From: an uncultured Porphyromonadaceae bacterium
Lineage (GTDB): Bacteria > Bacteroidota > Bacteroidia > Bacteroidales > Muribaculaceae
Assembly: GCA_902491625.1 (NCBI GenBank)
Contig: CABUIO010000002.1
Coordinates: 145,457 to 209,456 of the forward strand
Length of the DNA stretch: 64,000 nt
Direction: 5' to 3'
Below the pieces are notes generated by a model. The model did not search any database. It was not told the origin of the DNA and was given only the letters and a program-made list of their open reading frames with translations. The translations under genes were made by a program, and so were the position numbers. This document shows, in pieces, positions 36,296 to 44,626 of this stretch (the first letter of the stretch is position 1; the number at the start of each line of letters is the position of its first letter).

Positions 36296-36874
36296 ATGAA
36301 AAGCAAGAAAGCTAACAATTCAACGGCTCCGGAAGCTGAAGAGAACCAGGCTTCCAAAGCTCTCAGATATAAGGATGAGGAAGACCGCGCCTACGGACTC
36401 GCGGGCATGGTGATCGCCGTGGCGTCGATGGACGCAATCGACCGCGTCGCCATGGTCTCGCTCGACTCCGACGGTCCGATGGTCACATTCTCCAACGAAT
36501 TCTATTTCCCCGGATCGCAGTCCGCAAGCCCCAAGGCAACATGGCGCCGCCTGTTTGACAATTTCCAGATCACTTCGGCCATGGCCATAGGCAACGTGCT
36601 CTCGCGCAGATATATCCACGAGCGCACCGACGAGGTCGACGACATGCTCCGTCCCTTGCGCGACGTCATAAGACTTGAAGGCGAGGATGTCTGCTCGCTC
36701 GAATCCGACGAGACAGACCGCATCTTCAACCGCATGCTGTCCCACTCCAGCCGCATATTCGGCAACCGCCGCCTATCTCCTTACATCGACGAGTTCGCCG
36801 GAATAATCGCACGTCGCCGCCGCCTCTCCGGCCGCGAGATCGCCGAGGAACTCTCCCTCCTCCAGATGCTTTAA
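36296..36874 (+). CDS. conserved hypothetical cytoplasmic protein
   Basis: 192 residues, charged and soluble, no signal or membrane helix. The region YGLAGMVIAVASMDAIDRVA, then VSLDSDGPMVTFSNEFYFPG, is a compact N-terminal domain. The C-terminal half is Arg-rich and helical (DEVDDMLRPLRDVIRLEGED, ISRRRRL-like IIARRRRLSGREIAEELSLL). Family not recognised. It is 69 bases after the barrel gene (a TATGTTTG at 36269-36276 could be a -7 box, without a -33 partner) and 16 bases before the membrane protein at 36891. Confidence 0.75.
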   Translation: MKSKKANNSTAPEAEENQASKALRYKDEEDRAYGLAGMVIAVASMDAIDRVAMVSLDSDGPMVTFSNEFYFPGSQSASPKATWRRLFDNFQITSAMAIGNVLSRRYIHERTDEVDDMLRPLRDVIRLEGEDVCSLESDETDRIFNRMLSHSSRIFGNRRLSPYIDEFAGIIARRRRLSGREIAEELSLLQML

Positions 36875-36890
36875 CAAACTTTTTTCCGCC

Positions 36891-37424
36891 ATGGAGACAG
36901 CTCTTCTCATACTCTCGATCATATGCTTCGCCGGCGCCGTGGCACTGATCTTCGTGCGCGAGATGCTCGCGCCGGTCGGTGCGTTTCTGGGTCTGCTCTT
37001 CATGTGGCTCAGCAACTCCCTGCCGCTCAACAGCACCATCATCATCATGTGGCTCTGCATGTCGGCGCTCGTCACCTGCGTGCCGATGCTTCAGGACTCA
37101 TTCACACGCGCACGCCGAGACGGACTCGGCTACATGACCGCCGGAGCCTTCACCGGACTCGCCGTCGGTCTGCTCGGAATCACGTTCGCCGACACGCCCT
37201 CGATGCTCTACGGCATCATGATCGTGGCCACCGCCGCAGGAACATTCTTCGGCTATATGCTCTACACCAACACTCCGAACGGCAGAGCGATGAATCCGGC
37301 TTCCCGACGCTCCTTCGGCTATCTTCTCGCAAAAGGTTTCCCGATCGCCATCACGGCGATGGAGATCGGAGTGGTGCTGGTTCTTCTACTCCTCGTCAGT
37401 CAGGCACATACTACAGCCGCCTGA
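36891..37424 (+). CDS. hypothetical membrane protein
   Basis: 177 residues, with five membrane helices over the length (LLILSIICFAGAVALIFV, VGAFLGLLFMWLSNSL, TIIIMWLCMSALVTCVPML, AGAFTGLAVGLLGITFA, AITAMEIGVVLVLLLLVSQA). The arrangement is that of a small integral membrane protein; no transport or enzyme motif is visible. It is packed between the hypothetical gene (16-base gap) and the DUF4919-like gene (20-base gap). A second frame inside it, continuous with the next gene, is a shadow until 37445. Confidence 0.75.
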   Translation: METALLILSIICFAGAVALIFVREMLAPVGAFLGLLFMWLSNSLPLNSTIIIMWLCMSALVTCVPMLQDSFTRARRDGLGYMTAGAFTGLAVGLLGITFADTPSMLYGIMIVATAAGTFFGYMLYTNTPNGRAMNPASRRSFGYLLAKGFPIAITAMEIGVVLVLLLLVSQAHTTAA

Positions 37425-37444
37425 AATTCCGTTATCTTATTGAC

Positions 37445-38284
37445 ATGATGAAGAAATATCTCAGAACAATCATATGTCTGCTCGCGGCTCTCGCCATTGC
37501 CGCGCCGCAGGCGTCCGCAATCAAGAAACTGACAAAAGAGAAACCTGACCTTGAAAAGATCCGTCAGGAGACCCTCGATCCGCAAAGTCCGTACTATTTC
37601 CCGACATTGCGCAACAAATATCTCACAAACGACACCCTTATGTCACCCGAGGAATACCGCAACTATTACCTCGGATACATGTTCCAGGAAGACTACGATC
37701 CCTACCGCGAGTCGGTCTATGCCGAGCGCACCGACAGCCTCCTGCAGCTCAACCGCGAGAAAAACGCCCGCAACGACTCCACGCTCCGCGCCATGGCAGC
37801 GCGCAAGGAAAGTCCTTACGAGCTCCATCACCTCAGCGACGAGCTTAAGTCGGCTTCCCTCAAGGAGCGCCGCGAGATCGTCAAACTCGCAGATCTCGCC
37901 CTCAAGGACAATCCTTTCGACCTCAACACGATGTGGCTCTACCAACTCGTGCTCAAGGATATGAACAAGACGATGATGGCCAAGATCTGGGACTACAGGC
38001 TTGCCAATCTCCTCGGCGCGATCATCAGCACCGGCACCGGACTCGACAAAGAGAACGCATTCTACGTCACCTCTCCCGAACATGAATACGCCGTGCTGGA
38101 GATGATGGGCTATCGTCCGCTGGAATACGTCGACACATATTTTCCCGAAGGCTACGACTACATCACTGTGGAGCCGATCGACCCCGCGAGGAAAAATTCA
38201 TCGACACCGAAAGGTTTCTTCTTCAACGTCAAGAAACCTCTTGAGGAATACGCCCGGAAACATCCGGACGAAATAGAGCAATAA
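37445..38284 (+). CDS. DUF4919-like exported protein
   Basis: 279 residues starting MMKKYLRTIICLLAALAIAA (signal peptide, cleavage near QASA). The mature part is helical, with LRNKYLTNDTLMSPEEYRNY, YYLGYMFQEDYDPYRES and ADLALKDNPFDLNTMWLYQL. A C-terminal beta segment follows (GYDYITVEPIDPARKNSSTP, KGFFFNV). This pattern, with TPR-like helices and the closing KGFFFNVK, is that of the DUF4919 group seen in Bacteroidales. The function is not known. The frame is open back to 36923, but that part lies inside the previous gene; ATG at 37445 or 37448 is the real start. Co-directional with slyD 24 bases later. Confidence 0.8.
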   Translation: MMKKYLRTIICLLAALAIAAPQASAIKKLTKEKPDLEKIRQETLDPQSPYYFPTLRNKYLTNDTLMSPEEYRNYYLGYMFQEDYDPYRESVYAERTDSLLQLNREKNARNDSTLRAMAARKESPYELHHLSDELKSASLKERREIVKLADLALKDNPFDLNTMWLYQLVLKDMNKTMMAKIWDYRLANLLGAIISTGTGLDKENAFYVTSPEHEYAVLEMMGYRPLEYVDTYFPEGYDYITVEPIDPARKNSSTPKGFFFNVKKPLEEYARKHPDEIEQ

Positions 38285-38308
38285 CATAAAACGCTAAATC
38301 AATATCAA

Positions 38309-38893
38309 ATGGAAGAAAAAGAGAAAGTAATGCCCGGCAAGTACGTGGCATATTCATATAAACTTTACAACGACGCCGACAATTCCGTACTTTTCGAGAC
38401 TCCGGAAGGACAGCCCGACATGATGGTGTTCGGCGTGAGCAACGACGTTGTCCCCGGACTTGTGGGCGCCATCGAAGGTCTCTCCGCAGGCGATCGCTTC
38501 GGCGTGACGCTCCCTCCTGCAGCTGCCTTCGGCGAGCGCTTCCCCGAGAATGTCGTTGAACTCGAACGCGACATCTTCGTGCGCGATGGCAAGCTTGCTC
38601 CCGGCGTGGAGAAAGGCGCCGAACTCCCGATGATGACTCAGGACGGCATGATGATCAAGGGTCGCGTGCTCGACATCACGCCCGAGCATGTCAAGATGGA
38701 CTTCAACCATCCCTTCGCCGGACTGACAGTGCGTTTTGACGGCGAGATCGAGGAAGTGAGGGAAGCCACACCCGAAGAGCTGCATCCTGTCTCAGGCTGC
38801 GGATGCGGCTGCCACTCATGCGGCGACGGCAGCTGCGACTGCGGCGACGGTGACTGCGGATGCGGTGACGACAGCTGCGGCTGCGGCAAATAA
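38309..38893 (+). CDS. slyD: FKBP-type peptidyl-prolyl isomerase SlyD with Cys-rich metal tail
   Basis: 194 residues. The FKBP/IF domain covers about 1-160: YVAYSYKLYNDADNSVLFET, MVFGVSNDVVPGLVGAIEGL, GDRFGVTLPPAAAFGERFP and HVKMDFNHPFAGLTVRFDGE, the last close to the SlyD consensus (DxNHPLAGxxLxF). It isomerises Xaa-Pro bonds and acts as a folding chaperone in the cytosol. The tail (HPVSGCGCGCHSCGDGSC and on) has ten Cys, one His and many Gly/Asp. In E. coli SlyD the tail is His/Cys-rich and binds nickel for hydrogenase maturation; here Cys dominates, so thiophilic metals are possible. It is the last gene of the co-directional run and is closed by the hairpin at 38921. Confidence 0.92.
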   Translation: MEEKEKVMPGKYVAYSYKLYNDADNSVLFETPEGQPDMMVFGVSNDVVPGLVGAIEGLSAGDRFGVTLPPAAAFGERFPENVVELERDIFVRDGKLAPGVEKGAELPMMTQDGMMIKGRVLDITPEHVKMDFNHPFAGLTVRFDGEIEEVREATPEELHPVSGCGCGCHSCGDGSCDCGDGDCGCGDDSCGCGK

Positions 38894-38920
38894 TCCTTAA
38901 TATCCCCTTTAAAGCCCTAT

Positions 38921-38959
38921 AGTCCTCAGAGCCTCCGGAGGCTCTGAGGACTTTCTTTT
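38921..38959 (+). terminator. terminator after slyD (32-bp perfect palindrome)
   Basis: 38921-38936 (AGTCCTCAGAGCCTCC) is exactly complementary to 38937-38952, followed by TTCTTTT. It closes the run that begins at 21802. Confidence 0.85.
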
Positions 38960-38988
38960 ACGCCTACAGAGCGCAGCCGGAGAGCGAA

Positions 38989-39020
38989 TTTGCACATTCG
39001 GGAGGTTTTTGCTAATTTTG
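38989..39020 (+). promoter_or_regulatory. promoter of pheT
   Basis: TTTG (38989-38992), 20-base spacer, TAATTTTG (39013-39020); exact consensus. Predicted leader of about 73 nt before the ATG at 39100; no leader-peptide or T-box signal was seen. Confidence 0.8.
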
Positions 39021-39099
39021 CACTGAAATATGCACACTTGTCTGCCTGCGAGGCCGAGAGTGTCCTGACATCATTGCTAATCTTCACTATATCAGTGTC

Positions 39100-41571
39100 A
39101 TGAATATAAGCTACAAGTGGCTGAAACGCTACATCGATTTCTCCCTTTCTCCCAAGGATCTTGCCGCAGCACTCACTTCGCTGGGCCTCGAATGTGACAC
39201 GGTGGAGGAAGTTGAATCCATCCGCGGAGGACTCCGCGGCATCGTTATCGGCAAAGTGCTCACATGCACCGAGCATCCCAACTCCGACCATCTGCACATC
39301 ACTACCTGCGATCTCGGCACCGGCGAGCCTGTACAGATCGTCTGCGGCGCTCCCAACGTCGCCGCCGGACAGACTGTCGTCGTGGCGACCGTGGGCACGA
39401 TCCTCTACAACGGCGACGAGTCCTTCCAGATCAAGAAATCGAAGATCCGCGGCGTCGAGTCCTTCGGCATGATCTGTGCCGAAGACGAGATCGGCCTTGG
39501 CGCTTCCCACGACGGCATCATGGTGCTCCCCGACGGAGCCGCGGCTCCCGGCACTCCCGCCGCCGAATATTTCGGCGTGGAGAGCGACTACCGCCTCGAA
39601 GTGGAGCTTACCCCCAACCGCGTCGACGGAGCAAGCCACTACGGCGTGGCCCGCGACCTCAAGGCTTACCTCCGCCGCCACGGCGAGAGCGGCGCCGAAG
39701 TGCTGACACCTTCCGTGGCCGACTTCGCGCCCTCGCGCAACGACGGCGCCGTCTCCGTGGAAGTAGCCGACACCAAGGCTTGCCCGCGCTACAGCGGCGT
39801 GACAATCCGCGGCATAAAGGTGGCTGAATCTCCCAAATGGCTCAAGGAACTTCTCGAAGCCGCCGGTCAGCGTCCCATCAACAACATCGTGGACATCACC
39901 AACTTCATCCTCCTCGGCATGGGACAGCCGCTCCACTGCTTCGACCTCGCCAAAGTGGCCGGAGAACGTATCGTGGTGCGCAGCGCCACGCAGGGCGAGA
40001 AATTCGTGACCCTCGACGGCGTGGAGCGCACCCTCAACGGCGCCGACCTGATGATCTGCGACGCCGAGAAGCCTATGTGCCTCGCCGGTGTGTTCGGAGG
40101 TCTCGACTCCGGCGTCACGGAAGCGACCACCGACGTCTTCATAGAGAGCGCATGGTTCAATCCCACACGCATCCGCAAGACAGCACGCCGCCACGGCCTC
40201 AGCACCGACGCCTCCTTCCGCTATGAGCGCGGCACCGACCCCAACATCACGGTCTACGCTGCAAAACTCGCCGCGCTGCTCATCCGCGAGCTTGCCGGCG
40301 GCGAAATCTGCGGCGAGCCTGTCGACATCTATCCCGAGCCTGTCGCTCCTTTCCGCACAGACCTCAGCCTCGACTATTGCAACCGACTGATCGGCAAGAT
40401 CATACCCGCCGACGAGATAAAGGCCATCCTCCGTTCGCTCGACATCGCCATTACGGCCGAGGAGGGGGACACCCTCAGCCTTGAGATCCCCAACTACCGC
40501 GTCGACGTGCAGCGTCCCTGCGACGTCGTGGAGGAGATCCTCCGCGTCTACGGCTACAACAACGTGGAGATCTCGCCGCGTATGCACGCCACACTCTCCA
40601 TCCGCACCGCCGTCGACGAGAGCTACCGCCTCCAGAACATCGTCAGCGAGCAACTCACCGCCGAGGGATACCGCGAGATCGTCAACAACTCGCTCACGGC
40701 CGTGGCATACTACGAGGGCAACCCTCTCTATCCCATCGAGAATTCCGTCCGTCTGCTCAATCCTCTGAGCAACGACCTCGCCCTGATGCGCCAGACGCTC
40801 CTCTACGGCGGTCTGGAGACCATCGCCCACAACGCAAACCGCAAGAATCCCGACCTCGCCCTCTACGAGTTCGGCAACGTATACCATCTCGACCCCTCCA
40901 AGGAATCGACCCAGGAGAAGCCTCTCGCGCCATTCAGCGAGGAGATGCATCTCGGCATCTGGCTCACAGGTCTGCGCCGCAGCGCCTCGTGGAACGCCCG
41001 GGCCGAGGAATCGACCGTCTTCGACCTCAAGGCCGCCGTCTGCAACATCTTCCGCCGCCTCGGCATCAGCGAACCGGCCATCGACATGAAGCAGACCGCC
41101 GACGACATCTTCCCGGCACGCCTCGACATCGCGACGCGCTCGGGCAAGACGCTCGGATTCATCGCCATCGTGGGCCGCAAGGAGCTGAAACGCTTCGACA
41201 TTTCCTCCCCGGTGGCATTCGCCGCCCTCCGCTGGGGCGAACTTGTGGCGCTTGCCATGAAGGTTAAGACCGGATACACCGAAATACCCAAGACACATCC
41301 CGTGCACCGCGATCTCGCCTTTCTGCTCGACAAGAATGTCAGCTTCGCCGACGTCGAGCGCATCGTCCGCTCTGCCGACAAGAAACTCCTCCGCGGCGTC
41401 ACCCTCTTCGACGTCTACGAGGGCGACAAACTCCCCGAGGGCAAAAAGAGCTACGCCATCAGCATCACCCTGCAGGACAACGAGAAGACGCTCCTCGACA
41501 AGCAGATCGACGCCGTCATGCAGAAGATCGTCAAGAGCCTTGAGCATCAGCTCGGCGCACAACTCCGATAA
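39100..41571 (+). CDS. pheT: phenylalanyl-tRNA synthetase beta subunit
   Basis: 823 residues, normal length. Domains in order: N-terminal B1 with the inserted tRNA-binding (EMAP-like) domain (about 40-155: VIGKVLTCTEHPNSDHLHI, GMICAEDEIGLG), B3/B4 editing domain (PRYSGVTIRGIKVAESPKWL, DITNFILLGMGQPLHCFD), B5 (YCNRLIGKIIPADEIKAILR), a catalytic-like core lacking class II active residues, and the C-terminal anticodon-binding ferredoxin fold (YTEIPKTHPVHRDLAFLLDK). With PheS it charges tRNA-Phe; pheS is not in this window. It has its own promoter and is followed by yebC after 22 bases. The 932-residue minus-strand frame across it is a shadow. Confidence 0.96.
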   Translation: MNISYKWLKRYIDFSLSPKDLAAALTSLGLECDTVEEVESIRGGLRGIVIGKVLTCTEHPNSDHLHITTCDLGTGEPVQIVCGAPNVAAGQTVVVATVGTILYNGDESFQIKKSKIRGVESFGMICAEDEIGLGASHDGIMVLPDGAAAPGTPAAEYFGVESDYRLEVELTPNRVDGASHYGVARDLKAYLRRHGESGAEVLTPSVADFAPSRNDGAVSVEVADTKACPRYSGVTIRGIKVAESPKWLKELLEAAGQRPINNIVDITNFILLGMGQPLHCFDLAKVAGERIVVRSATQGEKFVTLDGVERTLNGADLMICDAEKPMCLAGVFGGLDSGVTEATTDVFIESAWFNPTRIRKTARRHGLSTDASFRYERGTDPNITVYAAKLAALLIRELAGGEICGEPVDIYPEPVAPFRTDLSLDYCNRLIGKIIPADEIKAILRSLDIAITAEEGDTLSLEIPNYRVDVQRPCDVVEEILRVYGYNNVEISPRMHATLSIRTAVDESYRLQNIVSEQLTAEGYREIVNNSLTAVAYYEGNPLYPIENSVRLLNPLSNDLALMRQTLLYGGLETIAHNANRKNPDLALYEFGNVYHLDPSKESTQEKPLAPFSEEMHLGIWLTGLRRSASWNARAEESTVFDLKAAVCNIFRRLGISEPAIDMKQTADDIFPARLDIATRSGKTLGFIAIVGRKELKRFDISSPVAFAALRWGELVALAMKVKTGYTEIPKTHPVHRDLAFLLDKNVSFADVERIVRSADKKLLRGVTLFDVYEGDKLPEGKKSYAISITLQDNEKTLLDKQIDAVMQKIVKSLEHQLGAQLR

Positions 41572-41593
41572 CAAAGAAAAACAGATTATATAA

Positions 41594-42310
41594 ATGGGAA
41601 GAGCATTTGAATTCCGCAAAGCCCGCAAGCTCAAACGCTGGGGCAATATGAGCCGCACGTTCACACGTATCGGCAAGGAGATAACAATCGCAGCCAAATC
41701 GGGCGGCGGCGACCCTGACAACAATCCGCGTCTGCGCGTGCTGATTCAGAACGCAAAGGCAGCCAACATGCCCAAGGAGAATGTGGAACGCGCCATCAAG
41801 AAGGCTACCGAGAAAGACGCCTCCGACTACAAGGAGATCGTATACGAAGGATACGCACCCCACGGCGTCGCCATCGTGGTCGAGACCGCCACAGACAACA
41901 ACCAGCGCACCGTGGCCAACGTCCGCTCCTACTTCAACAAGTTCGGCGGCTCGCTCGGCACCTCCGGCTCCCTCTCGTTCCTTTTCGACCACAAGAGCGT
42001 GTTCCACCTCAAACCCAAAGAGGGAATGGATCTCGAAGAGCTGGCACTGGAGCTTATCGACTTCGGTGTCGACGAACTCGATGCAGAGGAAGAGGAATGG
42101 GTGGCCTACGCTCCTTTCGACCAGTTCGCGGCACTCCAGAAATACTTCGAGGAGAACGGATTCGAGCTTATCAGCGCCGAATTCGAGCGTATCCCCACCG
42201 ACTACAAGGAAGTGACCGCCGAGCAGCGCGAGATCATCGACAAGCTCCTTGAGAAATTCGAGGACGACGAGGATGTGCAGAACGTCTACCACAACATGAA
42301 GGAAGACTGA
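41594..42310 (+). CDS. YebC/PmpR-family protein
   Basis: 238 residues. Family marks: MGRAFEFRKARKLKRWGNMS at the start (GRA-x-E), KEITIAAKSGGGDPDNNPRL, NMPKENVERAIKKA, YEGYAPHGVAIVVETATDN and NFKGGSLGTSGSLSFLF-like KFGGSLGTSGSLSFLF. YebC/TACO1 proteins have been described as DNA-binding regulators and, more recently, as factors that help ribosomes translate proline-rich stretches; which applies here is not shown. It lies 22 bases after pheT and is closed by the hairpin at 42340. Confidence 0.94.
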   Translation: MGRAFEFRKARKLKRWGNMSRTFTRIGKEITIAAKSGGGDPDNNPRLRVLIQNAKAANMPKENVERAIKKATEKDASDYKEIVYEGYAPHGVAIVVETATDNNQRTVANVRSYFNKFGGSLGTSGSLSFLFDHKSVFHLKPKEGMDLEELALELIDFGVDELDAEEEEWVAYAPFDQFAALQKYFEENGFELISAEFERIPTDYKEVTAEQREIIDKLLEKFEDDEDVQNVYHNMKED

Positions 42311-42339
42311 TCCCCCCGCCACATCCGATACCTAATAAT

Positions 42340-42362
42340 CCCATGCCGTCGGCATGGGTTTT
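42340..42362 (+). terminator. terminator after yebC, also facing the RiPP exporter
   Basis: CCCATGCC (42340-42347) pairs with GGCATGGG (42351-42358), then TTTT. On the other strand the same hairpin lies 12 bases after the exporter stop, so it may end both transcripts. Confidence 0.75.
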
Positions 42363-42370
42363 CTGTAATA

Positions 42371-44620
42371 TCAAATAGCCTGTGAAGGTATCTGCTCCGG
42401 TGTAAGCTGGCGCCGGATCAGCGCCGCGTATTCTCCGTCAAGCTCCATAAGCTCGCCGTGTGTGCCGGATTCAGTAACGATGCCGTCAGCCATACAGACA
42501 ATCCTGTCGGCGTCTCTGATTGTGGAAAGCCGGTGAGCCGCGATTACAAGAGTCTTGCCCTTGCAATGACGCCGCAGATTGCCCACTATGGCCGCCTCCG
42601 TGGCCGCATCGAGCGAAGATGTAGCCTCATCGAGCATCAGGATGTCAGGGTTCCGGTATAAGGCACGGGCTATAAACAGACGCTGCTTCTGTCCGCCGCT
42701 GAGTTCTTTACCCGCCACTCCGAGCTTTGTGTCATAGCCCATCGGCAACGAGTCAATGAAATCGGCTATGCAGGCTATCCGCGCGACCTCGCGTGCCCGC
42801 TCCCTGTCAGGCTCGGGATCCGAGATGGCGATGTTTTCCAGTATCGAGGTCGAAAAGACCGTGCCGGACTGACTCACCAGTCCACAATGCGAAAGCCACG
42901 CTTCCTGAAACCGAGGCTCAAGGAGGATGCCTCCGGCGCTGACGCTTCCTTCGGTCGGCACGTATAGATTCAACAACAGCTTTATGAGTGTTGATTTGCC
43001 GCAACCGCTCGCTCCGACAAGCGCCACAGTGCTTCCCTGAGGAATCTCCATTGAAATACCTTTCAGCACCATCGGCGTGTGTGAGCCGGGATACTTGAAA
43101 CTGACATTTTCAAGCTTCAGGGAGAGATCATCAGTTGATTGCAGCTCATCCTGCGGACATGGTTCCGTGTCGTGGATCTCTTTCACTCTTTCAAGGGATA
43201 TGGATGTGTCCTGAAGGCTCTGTATCATCGGCGTCAGGTTGCCGAATGATCCCGCGAGCCTTCCGGTGAGATAACTGATCGTCATCATCACGCCTATAGA
43301 CATCTGCCCTTCCACAATCAGTGTGGCGCACAATCCCGTGACGGCAAGGTCGCGGCTGCGGGAGATGACCGACGAGCCGGAACTCATCAGGGTCTGCACG
43401 ATGTAGCTGCGTTTTGACAGCTCTATCAGGCGGCTTTGCATCTGTTTCCACGCCGACACTTTTTTGTGTTGGGCGCAGTTGACTTTTATCTCGGTCACGC
43501 CGTTGATAAGTTCGTAAAGGTTGTTACGGTTTTCGGCGGCGCAACACGAATAGGAATAGTCGATTGATTTCCTTTTCTTCAGGAACAGGGTGCTCCACAG
43601 GATTGTAGCTGCCGTCATCACAAGGAAGAAAAGGAAAATCCACGCATGGTAGTAGACTAAAAGTCCTGAAAAGACAAGCAGATTCAGAGCCATCAGCAGT
43701 AACGTGTCGGGCATTCCTACCATAAAGTCGCGTATGCGGTTCTGATCTTCCGTCTTCTGAATGAGATCGGAATTGACCTTGCGGTCAAAGAAGTCGAGCG
43801 GTCGCGCCACAAGTCTGCAGAGATAGTTGTTCATCATCTCGAGTCCCACCTTAAGGCCGAGTCTTGTCAGAAGATAGTCCACACCCTGGTTGGAGATGAA
43901 ATTGCCGACAAAAATCAACAGCTGGGAGGCCACGAGAATCCATATCAGTCCGATATCGCGGCCTTGAATACCTGAATCCACCGTTTTCTGAAAGAGGAGC
44001 GGCATACATATGTCAGCCACGAGACACAGGACCGAAAGCGCTATGATGGCCAGGAAATGGCGTCGGTTGGCCATGCATGTCTCCTTCATCAGGCGCAAAA
44101 TGCCCCATCTTGCCGCGTCGTCGTCGCATCCGTCCTTTTCCGTTGAGAAACTCTCATCGGGAGCGCACAGCATGGCGACGCCGAACGCCTCGGCAGTAGA
44201 TTCACGTTCCGCACAGCCTCGCCCGGCGGAAGAGAGCCAGTGCGAACGTACCTCCTCCTCCGTCAGGCTCACCTTTCCGCGAGAGGGATCGCAAATATCA
44301 AAGCGCGTGCCTTTGCGTGTGCGCCTGACCTTGTGGAGCACTACGAAATGGCTCTGATTCCAGAAAAGGATGGCCGGAAGCGGCATCTTCATCAATTCCG
44401 CAAAGGGCAGTTTCAGGGCATACGAGAATATCCCGAGCTTTGAGAGGATATTGCGGATGTCGGCCACGCTTATGCCCTCGCGGTTCATGTCCGAGATGTC
44501 TCGCAGCCGCTGCATCCCCACACGCTTGCCGAAATAACGGGCTATGATGCGGACGCAGACGATGCCGCAGTCGGAATGTTCCAGCTGCTGATACGCCTTT
44601 ATCTTCCCTTTTCCCGACAT
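42371..44620 (-). CDS. peptidase-containing ABC exporter of the RiPP cluster (PCAT)
   Basis: 749 residues in three parts. The N-terminal C39 peptidase (1-130) has an intact catalytic set: Cys18 in QLEHSDCGIVC, His91 in NQSHFVVLHKV and Asp111 in ICDPSRGK. It should cut precursors after Gly-Gly. A transmembrane exporter domain (about 185-460) follows. The nucleotide-binding domain has Walker A GASGCGKST (about 535), signature LSGGQKQR (about 639), Walker B ILMLDEATSSLD and an H-loop IAAHRLS. It lies 6 bases after the receptor-like gene and is last in the minus-strand cluster with the four Gly-Gly precursors. No HlyD-type adaptor is present in the window. It probably trims and exports the modified peptides across the inner membrane. 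Confidence 0.94.
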   Translation of the reverse strand: MSGKGKIKAYQQLEHSDCGIVCVRIIARYFGKRVGMQRLRDISDMNREGISVADIRNILSKLGIFSYALKLPFAELMKMPLPAILFWNQSHFVVLHKVRRTRKGTRFDICDPSRGKVSLTEEEVRSHWLSSAGRGCAERESTAEAFGVAMLCAPDESFSTEKDGCDDDAARWGILRLMKETCMANRRHFLAIIALSVLCLVADICMPLLFQKTVDSGIQGRDIGLIWILVASQLLIFVGNFISNQGVDYLLTRLGLKVGLEMMNNYLCRLVARPLDFFDRKVNSDLIQKTEDQNRIRDFMVGMPDTLLLMALNLLVFSGLLVYYHAWIFLFFLVMTAATILWSTLFLKKRKSIDYSYSCCAAENRNNLYELINGVTEIKVNCAQHKKVSAWKQMQSRLIELSKRSYIVQTLMSSGSSVISRSRDLAVTGLCATLIVEGQMSIGVMMTISYLTGRLAGSFGNLTPMIQSLQDTSISLERVKEIHDTEPCPQDELQSTDDLSLKLENVSFKYPGSHTPMVLKGISMEIPQGSTVALVGASGCGKSTLIKLLLNLYVPTEGSVSAGGILLEPRFQEAWLSHCGLVSQSGTVFSTSILENIAISDPEPDRERAREVARIACIADFIDSLPMGYDTKLGVAGKELSGGQKQRLFIARALYRNPDILMLDEATSSLDAATEAAIVGNLRRHCKGKTLVIAAHRLSTIRDADRIVCMADGIVTESGTHGELMELDGEYAALIRRQLTPEQIPSQAI

Positions 44621-44626
44621 ATACCG

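Noticed and set aside
38926..41724. 932-residue minus-strand open frame across pheT
   Set aside because: Antisense shadow of a strongly GC-ending gene; its composition is repetitive Val/Gly/Asp/His and pheT is unambiguous.
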